Assembly: GCA_009746045.1 (NCBI GenBank)
Contig: RPFO01000022.1
Coordinates: 812,036 to 876,035, forward strand
Direction: 5' to 3'
DNA length: 64,000 nt
From: Mesostigma viride
Taxonomy: Eukaryota; Streptophyta; Mesostigmatophyceae; Mesostigmatales; Mesostigmataceae
Part shown: one piece after another, positions 37,423 to 51,580 of the stretch
Layout of the letters: each line of letters opens with the position of its first letter
Position numbering within the stretch: the first letter of the stretch is position 1
Made by a program: the position numbers and the translations under genes
Notes under the pieces: generated by a model
Database searches by the model: none
What the model saw: only the letters and a program-made list of their open reading frames with translations
Told to the model about the DNA's origin: nothing

Positions 37423-39573
37423 ATGGCCGACGGCATTCCAGCGTCGGAAGTGTCCTTGGATTGGTCCGAGGGTGAGGACGTTGACATGGACCAGGCCGTT
37501 AAAGGCGGCTTTGCGAAGTTCCTGCCTGCCGTACCGTTCCCAAGCGTTGCGCAGCCGATGGAAAGGTTGGATCCAGCTGCCGTTCCCGCCGTCGTGGGCG
37601 CCGGCACCAGCGACGCCGACCGAGCTGAACGAGCCAGCAATCGAACCGAGATTCCTCACCCGGGCGCGCCGGGTTGGCTAGTCGAAGGGATGCAGCAAAC
37701 AAACTTTTTCAATCCTGACCTACCTGACATCCCATCTGGCCCAGGCGAGGATGGTGACCGACTGCGCCATGACTTGCTCCAGTCCCAAATGTCCGCACAC
37801 GAGCAACGGGAAGAGATCAAGCGGCTGCAAGCCGCCCTCTCTGTTGCCCAGAGCCTGGCCAGGCAGCACGAAGACGTGGCCAGGCGGCACGAGGAGAAGG
37901 CCATGCAGCACGAGGAAGAGGCGAGGAGGCTGCGGGACGAGTTATCAAAAGCCCAGGTGGCGCCGCAGGAGGACGAGGAAGCGGCGCGGCTGCGTTCCGA
38001 TCTCTCCAGCGCACACGAGTTGAGCAAATCACAACAGAGCTCGCTCGAGCAGCTGCGGGAAGAGCTGGCGCGAGCCCAGGTGGGCGCCAGGGAGCGCGAG
38101 GAGGAGGCTCGGTTGCTGCGCGTGGGTTTATTGGGCGCGCAGGAGGTGATCCAGCAACGTGAGGGGGCGCTGGAGGCGCTGACGCAAGATCTGAATGAGG
38201 CCAAGCGTAAAGCGGAGGAGGCTGAAAGGGAATGTGCGGAGGGCAAGAGGGAAGCGGAAGAGGCAAAGAGGGAGCTTTTGGAGGTCAAAGGGGCGTTAGC
38301 CGAGGCCATGGCAGCATCCGACGAGGCTGTAAAGGAGCTAGCGGTGGCCAAGAGGGAGCTGATGGAGGTCAAGGCGGCATTGGAGGTGGTCAAAGGAGCC
38401 TTAGCGGAGGCCACGAGAAAAGCAGAGGAGGCCGAAAGGGAGCTGATTGGGGTCCAAAGGGACTCAGGGGAGGTTCGGAGGGAACGTGCGGAGGCCATGG
38501 GGGCATCCGAGGAGGTTAAAGCCGCATTAGCGGAGGCCCAGAGGGAATGCGTGGGGGCCAAGAGGCTCGTGGAGGAACAAGAGCAGGAGCTCGCCCGCCT
38601 GACCGCTGACCTGGCGTCCACGCAGCGTGCGATGGTGGATCGCGAGGGCGAGCTGTCGCGGCTGCGGAGCGACATGCTGGACACGCAGCGGGCCGCCAAG
38701 GAGCACCAGCAGCAGCTTCTGGCATCCGTGGACGCCCTGGCCGCCAGCACACAGCGCGTGGAGTCGCTGCGCGTGGAGGTGAACGCGTTGCGGATGGAAG
38801 CGGAGGACCTGCGATTGCAGCTGGGGGAGAAGGTGGAGGAAGCGGCCGCGTTGCAAGTCCAGGTAGACCGGCTGCGAGAGGTCCACCCAGAGGATCACCC
38901 TGGTGCCGCGGCGACAACGGCGGGTACTTCTGTGGACACCCATCAGGGGGGGCGAGAGGGGCGGACGGCAGGACCGGGGCACGAGCTGGCAGCCAGGGAG
39001 AGGCCATCCTCGGCAGGGATTGGGCAAGAGATCGAGGGGGTGGGCCTGTCCTCGCATGGGGACGGTGCTGACCCTTTGCGTGGGGACCGCCCTGGCTGGA
39101 ACGGGGACGACGCTGCTGCTGCCTCTGCTGCGGGTGGTAGGTCGGCGGAGCTGGGGAAGCATCGGTCAGATGCCCTAGTCCCAGAGACAGATCCGTTGGG
39201 CGCCGATGGGCATGCGGCCAGTGGGGTTGTTGGCGAGCGTGGTGCGGGGCGAGGGCAACCACAAGCGGAGGAGATCCGTCGGCTGCGGGCGCTTCTAACA
39301 GATGCGGAGACACGCGCCGCCAGCAAGGACGCCATGTCGGCGAGCGCGAATGCGGCGCGTGCGGCGGCGCAGAAGCTTCTTCTGGCGGCCGACGCGCGCG
39401 CCGAGGGGTTGCGTCTGCGCGCAGAAGAGCTCGAGGTGCGGCTGGAGGAGGCGGAGCAGCAGCTGGCACGGCTGCACGGGCGTGCGAGAGGGTGCTTCCC
39501 TCCTGGTGGCTTGTGCCGGTGGCTGATGAGGTGGCACCGTGCGGAGGATGACCTCATGGAGCCGCTGACATGA
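37423..39573 (+). CDS. Large coiled-coil protein, 716 codons, single exon
   Basis: Intact frame from ATG 37423 to TGA 39571-39573. Residues 1-95 are acidic then Pro/Ala-rich (SLDWSEGEDVDMDQAV). Residues about 110-490 are a nearly continuous coiled coil made of E/K/R/A heptads with an internal repeat of EVKAAL/EAKRELxE type. Residues 490-630 are a Gly/Ala/Asp-rich linker, 630-690 a second short coiled coil, and the C-terminus is CFPPGGLCRWLMRW. No ATPase, kinesin or membrane motif is seen, so a structural or scaffold role is an inference. It could also be a domesticated gag-like protein. GC-rich codon use contrasts with the AT-rich flanks. A GT at the GRAR|GTGCTT position offers a possible splice, which would change the last 30 residues. 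Confidence 0.68.
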   Translation: MADGIPASEVSLDWSEGEDVDMDQAVKGGFAKFLPAVPFPSVAQPMERLDPAAVPAVVGAGTSDADRAERASNRTEIPHPGAPGWLVEGMQQTNFFNPDLPDIPSGPGEDGDRLRHDLLQSQMSAHEQREEIKRLQAALSVAQSLARQHEDVARRHEEKAMQHEEEARRLRDELSKAQVAPQEDEEAARLRSDLSSAHELSKSQQSSLEQLREELARAQVGAREREEEARLLRVGLLGAQEVIQQREGALEALTQDLNEAKRKAEEAERECAEGKREAEEAKRELLEVKGALAEAMAASDEAVKELAVAKRELMEVKAALEVVKGALAEATRKAEEAERELIGVQRDSGEVRRERAEAMGASEEVKAALAEAQRECVGAKRLVEEQEQELARLTADLASTQRAMVDREGELSRLRSDMLDTQRAAKEHQQQLLASVDALAASTQRVESLRVEVNALRMEAEDLRLQLGEKVEEAAALQVQVDRLREVHPEDHPGAAATTAGTSVDTHQGGREGRTAGPGHELAARERPSSAGIGQEIEGVGLSSHGDGADPLRGDRPGWNGDDAAAASAAGGRSAELGKHRSDALVPETDPLGADGHAASGVVGERGAGRGQPQAEEIRRLRALLTDAETRAASKDAMSASANAARAAAQKLLLAADARAEGLRLRAEELEVRLEEAEQQLARLHGRARGCFPPGGLCRWLMRWHRAEDDLMEPLT

Positions 39574-39579
39574 ACGAGG

Positions 39580-40310
39580 GGTTATCTCTTTTTTACGAGT
39601 ACATGGTTAAAATGACGATGTGGATAAGTATTACTGGTTAAACGATGGCCGTCGGGGTAAATGATATCCTCTTGTAGGTTTCATCGTTGCCGTGTGCGTA
39701 ACCTGGGATAGTGTTGCGATTTTAGTTGAAGGATTCCGTGCACTGCAGTGGCTCAAGACTGATGTTTCCGAGCCATGGTATGCATGGGCTGTGTGCCTTG
39801 CATGCGCTCTAATGAGCTCGTTATTATGTTGGTGGCACACATGACCACTACCTTTCCCATGGCAGTCTCAGCCTTCAATCTGGACTGCTTTCTTGGGCCA
39901 CCATGGCTCAATGTGAAACCTTGTGTTAGCATGGCTTGCAAACAGTGATCATTTACGCCATTGGTGCCACTCAAGTGCTGTTATATTGGACAATTGTTCG
40001 TGTATCTAGGATTTCGAACGTGCGATTGATTATGGTGTACGAGTATAATGTACAACCTGCCACGAGCCTTGATACCACAGGTTTTGTGACCCACACTCTT
40101 CTCATGCATGTAATTACTGCAGATTTGTCAATATTGGGCCTAGGCGCATCTCTCTGTGCACAACACTTGTTAGCTACTTGGGCTCCCATTTTCGTTCTTG
40201 GATGAACCTCAAGAATTTGCTGTAGAGATCGATAGAACTGCATTTGTTTGGAGTGCGATCTCTTGCCAAATTTTTTGGATGAAGTCTGTGTGACTTCGCG
40301 CCTTACCAGA
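39580..40310. other. No recognisable gene
   Basis: AT-rich non-coding DNA downstream of the coiled-coil gene. No domain, satellite or mobile-element signature was seen. Confidence 0.5.
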
Positions 40311-40319
40311 TGCAGCTAT

Positions 40320-40431
40320 CAAGGAGACAACCAGCGCAGGCCAGAAATTTGGAGAATCCGGACCATGGTAGCTCGAGCCTGCCGTTATCTTGTCCGCGTG
40401 TTCGAGTCGTTCAGGATGATGAAGATGAATG
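40320..40431 (-). mobile_element. Short retroposon, near full-length copy (112 bp)
   Basis: Begins CAAGGAGACAACCAGCGCAG and is flanked by GCTAT (40315-40319 and 40432-40436). It contains the GTTCGAGTC B-box-like word near its outer end and a GGTAGCTCGAGCC stretch about 30 bp before it that loosely resembles an A box. Confidence 0.78.
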
Positions 40432-40959
40432 CTATGCTTACCCATGGCCCGCAATTTACGTCATCTCCGCGTATATTTAAACCCGCGCGCGTTTGAGCCG
40501 CTCTAGCTTCTGCCCTCTTCATGGACGTTTCCCATGACAGATGGTTTAGAGGCAACTATAGAAGGACCTTGGATAGTTGATTTCAACAAGAAGTTTAATG
40601 TTGTAAGATACTTCTAAGATAAATGTTTGCATTCATCTTGATTTCAGTTGAACTTGCTGCAAGAATCAAATCACTTCCTCAAGTTACTCCAAAATTGAGC
40701 AGTCAACTGCCAAGTGCCAGCGCAACCTATGTACACCCTAGAACCACCGACAGACAGTGCAACAGACCTGAAATCGACTCCCACCAGTATTTCCTTCAAG
40801 ATTACACCAGGTCTTCCGCGATCCGCCAACCCCTAGTTCTGGCTAGCCAACCAGCCGCCTAGCCACCTATAGTTACCTAGCCACCTAGCCACATACTAGC
40901 CACTACCCAGTGAGCCACCCAGCCATGACTGGCCCTCTGGGCGCGCCTGGTTCTAATTG

Positions 40960-41555
40960 CCGTCCTCCATCCATGCTTGGTCCTCACGGTGCTCACGTAT
41001 GGCGCCGAAGCTTGGACACTCACGCGGACACACTGGCAGCTAAGCTAGACGGGAAGGTAACTGAACAGGATGCTCCGACAGGTCCTGAACGTAGGGTTTT
41101 CCAAGCATAGGTCATTAGAGTCTTTGTATCAGGGTATGCCTCGCATTTCGGACGAGATTAGGCAGCGTAGGATAGCATTTGTAGGACATCTTGCTCGCAC
41201 CAGCCAGGTTGACACCGCCCTTGGTCTGGCCGGCCCCTAGCAGCTTGGCCGACCAGGGCGGCATATTCTGACCTGGCCTGGCCCCAAGGACATTCCTGAA
41301 AGGGTAGGGAAACATGCCATGAACTACATCCAGATGTTGCTGCATGGCCGACCTAGTGGTCCCAGCCCAGTTTGAGCTTGAACACCGCATCCATTCCCTC
41401 TCCCTTCTTTGGACTGCAGTCCCTCTCCCTTCTTTGGACTGCCATGCAGAACAAGACGCGGTGGCAGAAGATTGTCAAGGCTCACACGCCAGCCCTGCGG
41501 GCAAGCCACCTCCCCCCAAGCGGAGTAGGCGTTTTGATGAGAAGTGTAGTTAGGA
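40960..41555 (+). pseudogene. LINE ORF2 C-terminal end (reverse-transcriptase downstream region)
   Basis: The broken frames spell VLTYGAEAWTLT (a motif common just after the RT domain of non-LTR elements), then RMLRQVLNVGFSKHRSLESL, RQRRIAFVGHLAR, and the GKPPPPKRSRRFDE-type end. At least two stops and several shifts interrupt it. The following GTAGTTAGGAATTTCTAGAC matches the LINE 3' region at 45930. This orients the LINE and shows that only its 3' quarter was retained. Confidence 0.68.
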
Positions 41556-42002
41556 ATTTCTAGACTAGATTAATTAATTAATTAAAATCATAGCTCCGTG
41601 GGGAGCATATGTAACACATAGCCCTGAGAAAGGGGCATCTATGGGTTTGTAATACAATCAGGGCGACAACCTGCAGGTGTAGGATGTACAACTATCACCT
41701 GCTCTGGGTGCACTAGGTGCACCTGCACCTCCATGATGGTTCATGCCTCCTAAACAAGCACAGGCACCCAGGGGGGGCTTGAGGAGAGGGCCTAGAAGGC
41801 CTGCATGACATATGGGGTGGAAGGTATGTGGCTAGGCTATAGCTAGGGTACACATGGCCTCTCAGCAGGGAGTAACTCCCTGCATGGGCAAAGCATGACT
41901 CGACATTGCTACGGCTATTGCAAGGGCGGGTGTGGGCCCATCACGTAGGCATACATGGCCACGTCACTAAGCTTTCTAGTCTACACTACTGCTATATATT
42001 CC

Positions 42003-44285
42003 CTAGGCTGGGGTGGCTGGGGTGGCTGGGGTTGCAGGGGTCGCCTGCCAGGGCTTGTGGGCGACGTAGATGTCCGCCCCCTTCCAGTAGACCGGCTTCT
42101 GCCCCGCCGTCTGCCGAAGCTGGAGGTAGGTCGGCCATAACTCCCGTCGCCGTTGTTGCTGCGTCAAGGTCAAGTCGTCGTCCAGCGTGTAGGCGGTCCC
42201 CCCAAGCCGCTTGCGACACTTGAGGAACTCCATCTTATCCGCCATGGTGTCGAAGGTGAGGAGCAAGGGGGAGGGGCCGGCCTTACCCCGCGAGCGGGGA
42301 AGGCGGGTCACCCCCCGCGGCTTGCCCTTACCAGCATCAAGTTTCGTTTAAGTGGCCAGCCGGAGCGGCTGCTTAGGTTTTAGCGGGCAAGTGTTCGAAG
42401 CGCGTCATTGGTGAATTACTAGGGAACTTGGGTTTCCCCGCGAAACTCCAACCGCACGTTCAGATTTCCAAATCTCAAGTAAAGTTCGGCGCAACTTTCT
42501 GAACGGGGGCAGTTGACGAGCAGCATTCCTCCGGACGAATGAATTGCGTTCCATACTTGCGCAAAATTTTGAAAGGTAGCTTGCGTGCAGCCCTACTAAA
42601 ATTTGCGCGCACGTTCAGATTTCCAAATCTCAAGTAAATTTCGGCGGAACTTTCTGAACGGGGGTAGTTGGCGGGCAGCGTTCCTCCAGACGAATGAAAT
42701 GCGTTCCATACTAGCGCAAAATTTTGAAAGGTAGCTTGCGTGCAGCCCTACTAAAATTTGCGCGAAGTGTGGGACTGAAAATTCGTAACGGAAACTTTTT
42801 GGTAGTTGCCGTCACTTCCTCTTGTGCAAACATGTGGGAGTGAAAATTCGTAACGGAAACGTTTTGGTAGTTGCCGTCACTTCATTTTGCGCGAGTGTTG
42901 GGCTGAAAATTCGTAACGGAAACTTTTTGGTAGTTGGCGTCACTTCCTTTGGTTCGACTGAAAATTCGCTGAAATTCGCTGAATTTGTACCGTAGCCTAA
43001 TTTTTAGTACCTCGAAGTGACGGGGCACCTAAAAATTTGCCCACAAGTACACTTGGCAGCGCGCTCACTGGGAAAAATTGTACAGCCGCTCCGGCGGGCC
43101 ACTTGAACGAATTGTAATGGTGATAGCCATGGGGACAAGGATTTTGTTCTCAAACGCCAGGGCAAGGGTCTCGGAGGTCTCGTCCTGCAGCGGGTCGAAG
43201 TGCTTGACTATGACGTTAAGGCTGCGCTTGGCGAGCTCGGCCTCCTCGCGGAGGTCCAGCGTCTGCTGCTGAAGCTGGGCGGCGACGGCGGAGGTGGTGG
43301 AGGTGGCGTGCTGCTTCAGCATGTCCGCCCAGGTGGTGATGGGAGGAGCATCGCCGGTAGGGCCAGCAGGGGCTGGCCGAGCGGCGATGTCCTTCACCGC
43401 CTGGGCAGTGATGCCGGCGGTGTTCTGCAAGCATTCGATGGCGATGGCATTGTCCTGCAGGCGCTTGTCGATGGCGAGGAGCTGGGCGGTGAGGGCTTCG
43501 GTTGTGGTGGAGGTGGCGGCGAGGAGCTTGGAGGTGGCGGTGGTGGTGGAGGAGAGGAGGGGAAGCTCGGCAGCCAGCGTGCCGCCCATGGCCGCCACAT
43601 CTGCGGCCAGGGGTGTCACGTGCTGTGCGATGGCCTTGTTGATGAGGGAGCGAATTTCGGAGGTGGAGGGGGGGCCCAGATCTCGGCGACAGAGCGCCCG
43701 AGGAGGCAGCAGAGGGCGAGGAGCTGAAGGCGGGTGCGGGAGTAGCGGGACCCGCGATCCGGGTCAAAAAAATCACCACGGGCAGGCGAAATGATGCGAC
43801 GTTGGACGTAAAAGTGCTTGCACAGGGCAAGAAGCGAGGTGCGCGTTCCGAAGAACACGGCGTTCATAAACTGGATGGGATCTGCTTGGCCTTGTGTCCA
43901 CCAGGCAGCTGATTTGGCGTCAAAGTCGATTTCTTTCCAGCCCGGCTCATCAGGGGCGGATCCTCAGGGCGACTGCGTTTAGGCTCAGGCGATGCCGAGG
44001 GCGAGGCAAGTCCGTGAGGGGGCTGGGCAACCACCAGTGCACGACTAGTGTCACCGTTGCCTTCCGGGCTTGAGGGCGAATCTGCTGCCGAAGCTGCAGA
44101 CGGACTTTCATTGCCGAGCGCAGCCGCCAGGCTGCGTTGCGGCAAGGGGCGTTTGCTCGTCATATATTGCGTTATAGCTTCGGAAAATTATATCAGCATG
44201 TGCGTCTAAGAAAGACGAAGCGATTGTGATATTCACAGCTGAATTCGGGGCTCAAACGTAAAAGTTATGAGCTCCGACAGCCATG
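42003..44285 (-). pseudogene. LINE 5' UTR and ORF1, split by a 769-bp TIR element
   Basis: 5' leader 44285-44164 and ATG 44163 (MTSKRPLPQRSLAAAL). There is a shift near 43868, then the central part 43867-43120 with VQRRIISPARGDFFDPD, a threonine/alanine-rich coiled segment and AKRSLNVIVKHFDPLQDE. After the insertion 42343-43111 the C-terminal domain resumes at 42311-42003 (MADKMEFLKCRKRLGG, TLDDDLTLTQQQRRRELWPT). Without the insert and two shifts this would be a nearly complete ORF1 of about 550 codons. ORF2 is absent downstream. Confidence 0.68.
42343..43111. mobile_element. 769-bp element with 29-bp terminal inverted repeats
   Basis: Bases 42343-42371 and the reverse complement of 43083-43111 agree at 27 of 29 positions (TTCGTTYAAGTGG at the outer ends, CGGAGCGGCTG at the inner). 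Inside are two 155-bp direct repeats (from 42454 and 42609, GCACGTTCAGATTTCCAAAT) and three units of about 65 bp (GACTGAAAATTCGTAACGG at about 42773, 42838 and 42902). No ORF of note. Position and structure suggest a non-autonomous DNA transposon (MITE-like); no clean target duplication was found. Confidence 0.75.
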
Positions 44286-44499
44286 GCTACCGCGTGGCTC
44301 GGGACCCTCCGTGGCAGCTAAGCTAGACGGCACGGTTTACAGGATAGCTTAGCTAGAGTTAGGTTAGTTCGATTACGCGGCTTCCTCCCCTCCACCCATC
44401 CATCATGGAATATGTACGTGCTACATACATGATCTCCCAACGGAGGCATGTTATAATTTAATTTCAATTTTAATCCATGCTTAATTGGACATCCCGCCA

Positions 44500-44526
44500 A
44501 TCAGTTCAGTTCAGTTCAGTTCAGTT
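44500..44526. repeat. (TCAGT)n microsatellite
   Basis: Five TCAGT units in tandem at 44500-44526. Confidence 0.9.
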
Positions 44527-44716
44527 TACTCCCACGCCGGTAACATCCGACAGAGTTATCAATAGTGTCCAGAGCCACAGATTGGTCAGGACTTCCTTAC
44601 GTTCGTTCAATATAATGGATTCCGCAATGCATTCTAGACTAGCTGACGTGGCCAAGTGCTCATACGGCCACCTCGACGAGCCATGAGTGAGTGAGCGGCT
44701 GAGCGCTGGCCGGTCA

Positions 44717-44747
44717 ATATATAGGTTGTCTCCTTGATATTGGCGCA
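44717..44747 (+). mobile_element. Short retroposon, 31-bp insertion, opposite orientation
   Basis: GGTTGTCTCCTTGATA lies inside a segment bounded by GCCGGTCA (44709-44716 and 44748-44755), an exact 8-bp duplication. It is the only family copy in this orientation in the window. Confidence 0.7.
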
Positions 44748-44943
44748 GCCGGTCATTATTTTTATTGGTAATGTACTACCATGTTTCTGGCCTAGTAGCT
44801 GCGATGGTTGTCTAGAGCTCTTTCATGTATTCTCTGGTGACATCCTTGATGATGAAGTACAGCCGACCGCAGTAGCGCCGCCTGAGCACAGAATTTCATA
44901 TAGGCGGGGTATAAGGCTTTAGTAGGCTGGCCCGGCCTCCCCA

Positions 44944-45240
44944 TTGCTCCTCACCTATGACACCATGGTGGATAAGATGGAGTTCCTCAAGCGTCGCAAG
45001 CGGCTTGGGGGGACCTCCTACACGTTGGACGACGACCTGCCCTTGACGCAGCAACGTACGGCGACGCCGGGAGCTATGGCCGACCTACCTCCAGCTCCGG
45101 CATGCAGATCGTCCGCAGGGAAGAAGCCGGTCTACTGGAGGGGGGCGGACATGCATCTACGTCGCCCACAACACAAGCCCTGGCAGGCGACCCCTGCCGC
45201 CTCAGCCACCGGCCCCAGCCACCCCATGCAGCCTAGGTAG
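44944..45240 (+). pseudogene. LINE ORF1 C-terminal domain fragment
   Basis: The frame reads TMVDKMEFLKRRKRLGGTSY then TLDDDLPLTQQ. An insertion shifts part of the LWPTYLQL block to another frame (GAMADLPPAPACRSSA), and GKKPVYWRGADM follows. Ends at TAG 45238-45240. Diverged from the other copies by indels; no longer coding. Confidence 0.6.
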
Positions 45241-45630
45241 GGGGCTATATAGCAGTAGTGTAGACTAGAAAAGCTTAATAGCGACGTGGCCATGTATGCC
45301 TACGTGATGGGCCCACACCCGCCCATGCATGTGCACAATATAGCTGTAGTAGAGGTTTTGAGTCATGAATGCTTTGCCCATGCAGAGAGTTACTCTCTGC
45401 TGAGATGCCATGCACCAGCTATATAGCCTAGCCATAATCATCTTCCACCCCGGATGTCATGCAGGCCTTCTTTTAGGCCATCTCAGTCCCCGGCCATGTC
45501 GCACCGTGCGAGCATGATCGGGATGCATGATCCATCATCATGGTGGTGCAGGTGCACATTGTGCACCCCGAGCAGGTGGCAGTAATTACATCCTCCCCCT
45601 GCAGCCTGTTGTAGCCCAGACTGTACGCAT

Positions 45631-45930
45631 ATGCCCCATCGGTCTGGCCGGCCCCCAGCGGCTTGGCCAGCCAGGGCGGCACATTCTGACCTGGCCTGGC
45701 CCCGCGCGGACATTCCCAAACGGGTTGGGAAACCTGTCACGAACTACGTTCAGATGTTGCTGGACGACCTAGTGGTCCCAGCCCAGTTTGAGCACCGCAT
45801 CCACTCTCTCTCCCGTCTTTGGACTGTCATGCAGGACAAGACGCGGTGGAAGAAGATTGTCAAGGCGCACACACCCGACCCTGTGGGCAAGCCACCTCCC
45901 CCCAAGCGGAGGAGGCGTTTTGATGAGTAG
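45631..45930 (+). pseudogene. LINE ORF2 C-terminal fragment
   Basis: The frame ends RLWTVMQDKTRWKKIVKAHT then PDPVGKPPPPKRRRRFDE and TAG. D-K-T-R-W-x3-V matches the tail of many non-LTR retrotransposon ORF2 proteins. About 90% similar at DNA level to 41220-41555 by eye. It is followed by the LINE 3' region (GTAGTTAGGATTTTCTAGAT). Confidence 0.62.
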
Positions 45931-46089
45931 TGTAGTTAGGATTTTCTAGATAGCTAATTAGAGTTAGTATAGTTCGATCACGCGGCTTCCTCCACCCCAT
46001 CCATCATGGAATATGTGCTACATGACCTCCCCACGGAGGCATGTTATAATTTAATAATTTAAGTTTAATTTTTAATGCCCCATCGATCG

Positions 46090-46873
46090 CCATATTGAGT
46101 GCCTGCAAAGCACTGCCATGCAGGCATCACTGCCCAGGCGGTGAAGGACATTTCCGCCCAGCCAGCATCTGCTGGCCCAGCCGCCGATCAGATGCTCCTC
46201 CCAGGCTCCGGCCCATGCACCCAGACCTGGGCGGACATGCTGAACTTGCACCACACCACCTCCACCGCCTCCACCATCGCGGCACAGCTCAAGCAACAAG
46301 CCCGGCCTCGACCTCTGGCGAGGAGGCCGACCGCACCCAGCGCAGTCACAACGCGGTCATCGCCCGGCCGGTCAAGCACTTCGACCAGCCGGCAGGCGAG
46401 AACTCGGAGTCTCTTGCCACAGCGTTTCAGCGCGACATTCTTACCCTCAATCCCCATGCAACTACTAAGTGCTGGTGAGCTGCGGATGTCGGCTGTCCGC
46501 CTTCCCCGCGTGCAGGGTACAAGGCTGGCCCGGCTCCCCTGCTCCTCATGCACCTTAAACCCTTAAGTACATGTGGCGGATCTATAAGCTGTCGTTTCTT
46601 AAATGCCGCAAGAAGCTCTCGGGGTCCGACTTCCTATACACGTTGGACGACGACTTGACCCTGGCACAGCAACAGCGGCGACGGGAGCTATTATGGCCGA
46701 CCTACCTCGATCCAGCTCCAGCAGACTGCAGCAGGGGGGAAACAGGTATACTCGAGGGGGCCGCCCGGGCGGTCATCCACATCGACCACAAGCCATCAGC
46801 CATGGCAGACTCCCCTTGCCATGCACCCCAGCAAACCCAGTCTAGGGAATATAGCAGTAGTGTAGTAGAGTAG
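46090..46873 (+). pseudogene. LINE ORF1 central and C-terminal fragment
   Basis: Carries HAGITAQAVKDISAQPASAG and QTWADMLNLHHTTSTAST, equivalent to the central part of the 44163-42003 ORF1. It then shifts frame and resumes LKCRKKLSG, YTLDDDLTLAQQQRRRELLW. One extra Leu codon and several shifts break it. This is another ORF1 copy without ends. Confidence 0.6.
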
Positions 46874-47299
46874 GTACAGCCTAGTACGTGCTAGGCTACC
46901 TCGTGCTCACGTGGCTTAGTAGCTAGCCCACTATAGCATGTGGCTCAAGCCTGTGCGCATCATGTGCGCCGGCCAATAATGGGACTCTCCATGGATGATG
47001 CATTGAATTTAGCAAAGCTAGCTCTCCCTATGCAGCTAGAGAGCTAATGTCTGCTGAGGAGCCATGCCCTAGCTATATTGTTTAACCATGATCGATGATC
47101 TTCCACCCTTAGTATGTCGGCGCGCCTTATAGGTGCTAGATTAATACATAGTGGTGCAGCAGGTGCACGTTGCATGTGCACCCAGAGCAGGTGTATAGTT
47201 TACACCCTACCATTGCAGGAAGTAGCCCGGCCAGAATGTATTAAAAGCCATATATGCCACTTCTCAGGGATATGTGCTACATGTAAACCGAACGGAGAT

Positions 47300-51080
<3,781 letters not shown>

Positions 51081-51580
51081 AGGGAGTTAGTCTAAGTCTC
51101 CCGCCTGTAGCCTAAGTGGACACGTGCCAGCACCGCCGGCGCCCAATTGGGTATTGGGACGGTGCTGGACTAGAGCAGTCGTGGCATGGACACGTGGCTG
51201 TACTCAGTATGTGATGAGCCGGTACCTCAGTACCGGGACTGTAGTTGTCATGTTAGGACTGACTAGATCAGGTTGTAACTGATAGGCTAGTCCGTCCAAG
51301 ATCAGTAAGTTAGTTTAACTTACGCAAAGTCTGGCCAGCCATCGTTGGCGGCTGGCCAGCAGTATATGTGCCATTCTATCCTAATGCCAAGGTGTCTCGT
51401 CGTTCACGAACACTCGCCATTTGGCAGTGCCCAAGCATTCCAAGCTTCGTGTTGCATAACTTGCATTAAAAACTCCAAAAACAATACACACAACAGGACG
51501 ACGAGCGTTCATTTCGCGAGAAAAACAACCCATTCCATTCTACTATCCCCAGATTTTTTTTTGAAAAATGTCTAACCCAA

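Noticed and set aside
37656-38750. 364-codon Ser/Ala/Cys-rich minus ORF
   Set aside because: Antisense shadow of the GC-rich coiled-coil gene; composition fits the complement of Glu/Lys/Arg codons.
38516-39469. 317-codon Pro/Ala-rich minus ORF
   Set aside because: Antisense shadow of the same coiled-coil gene.
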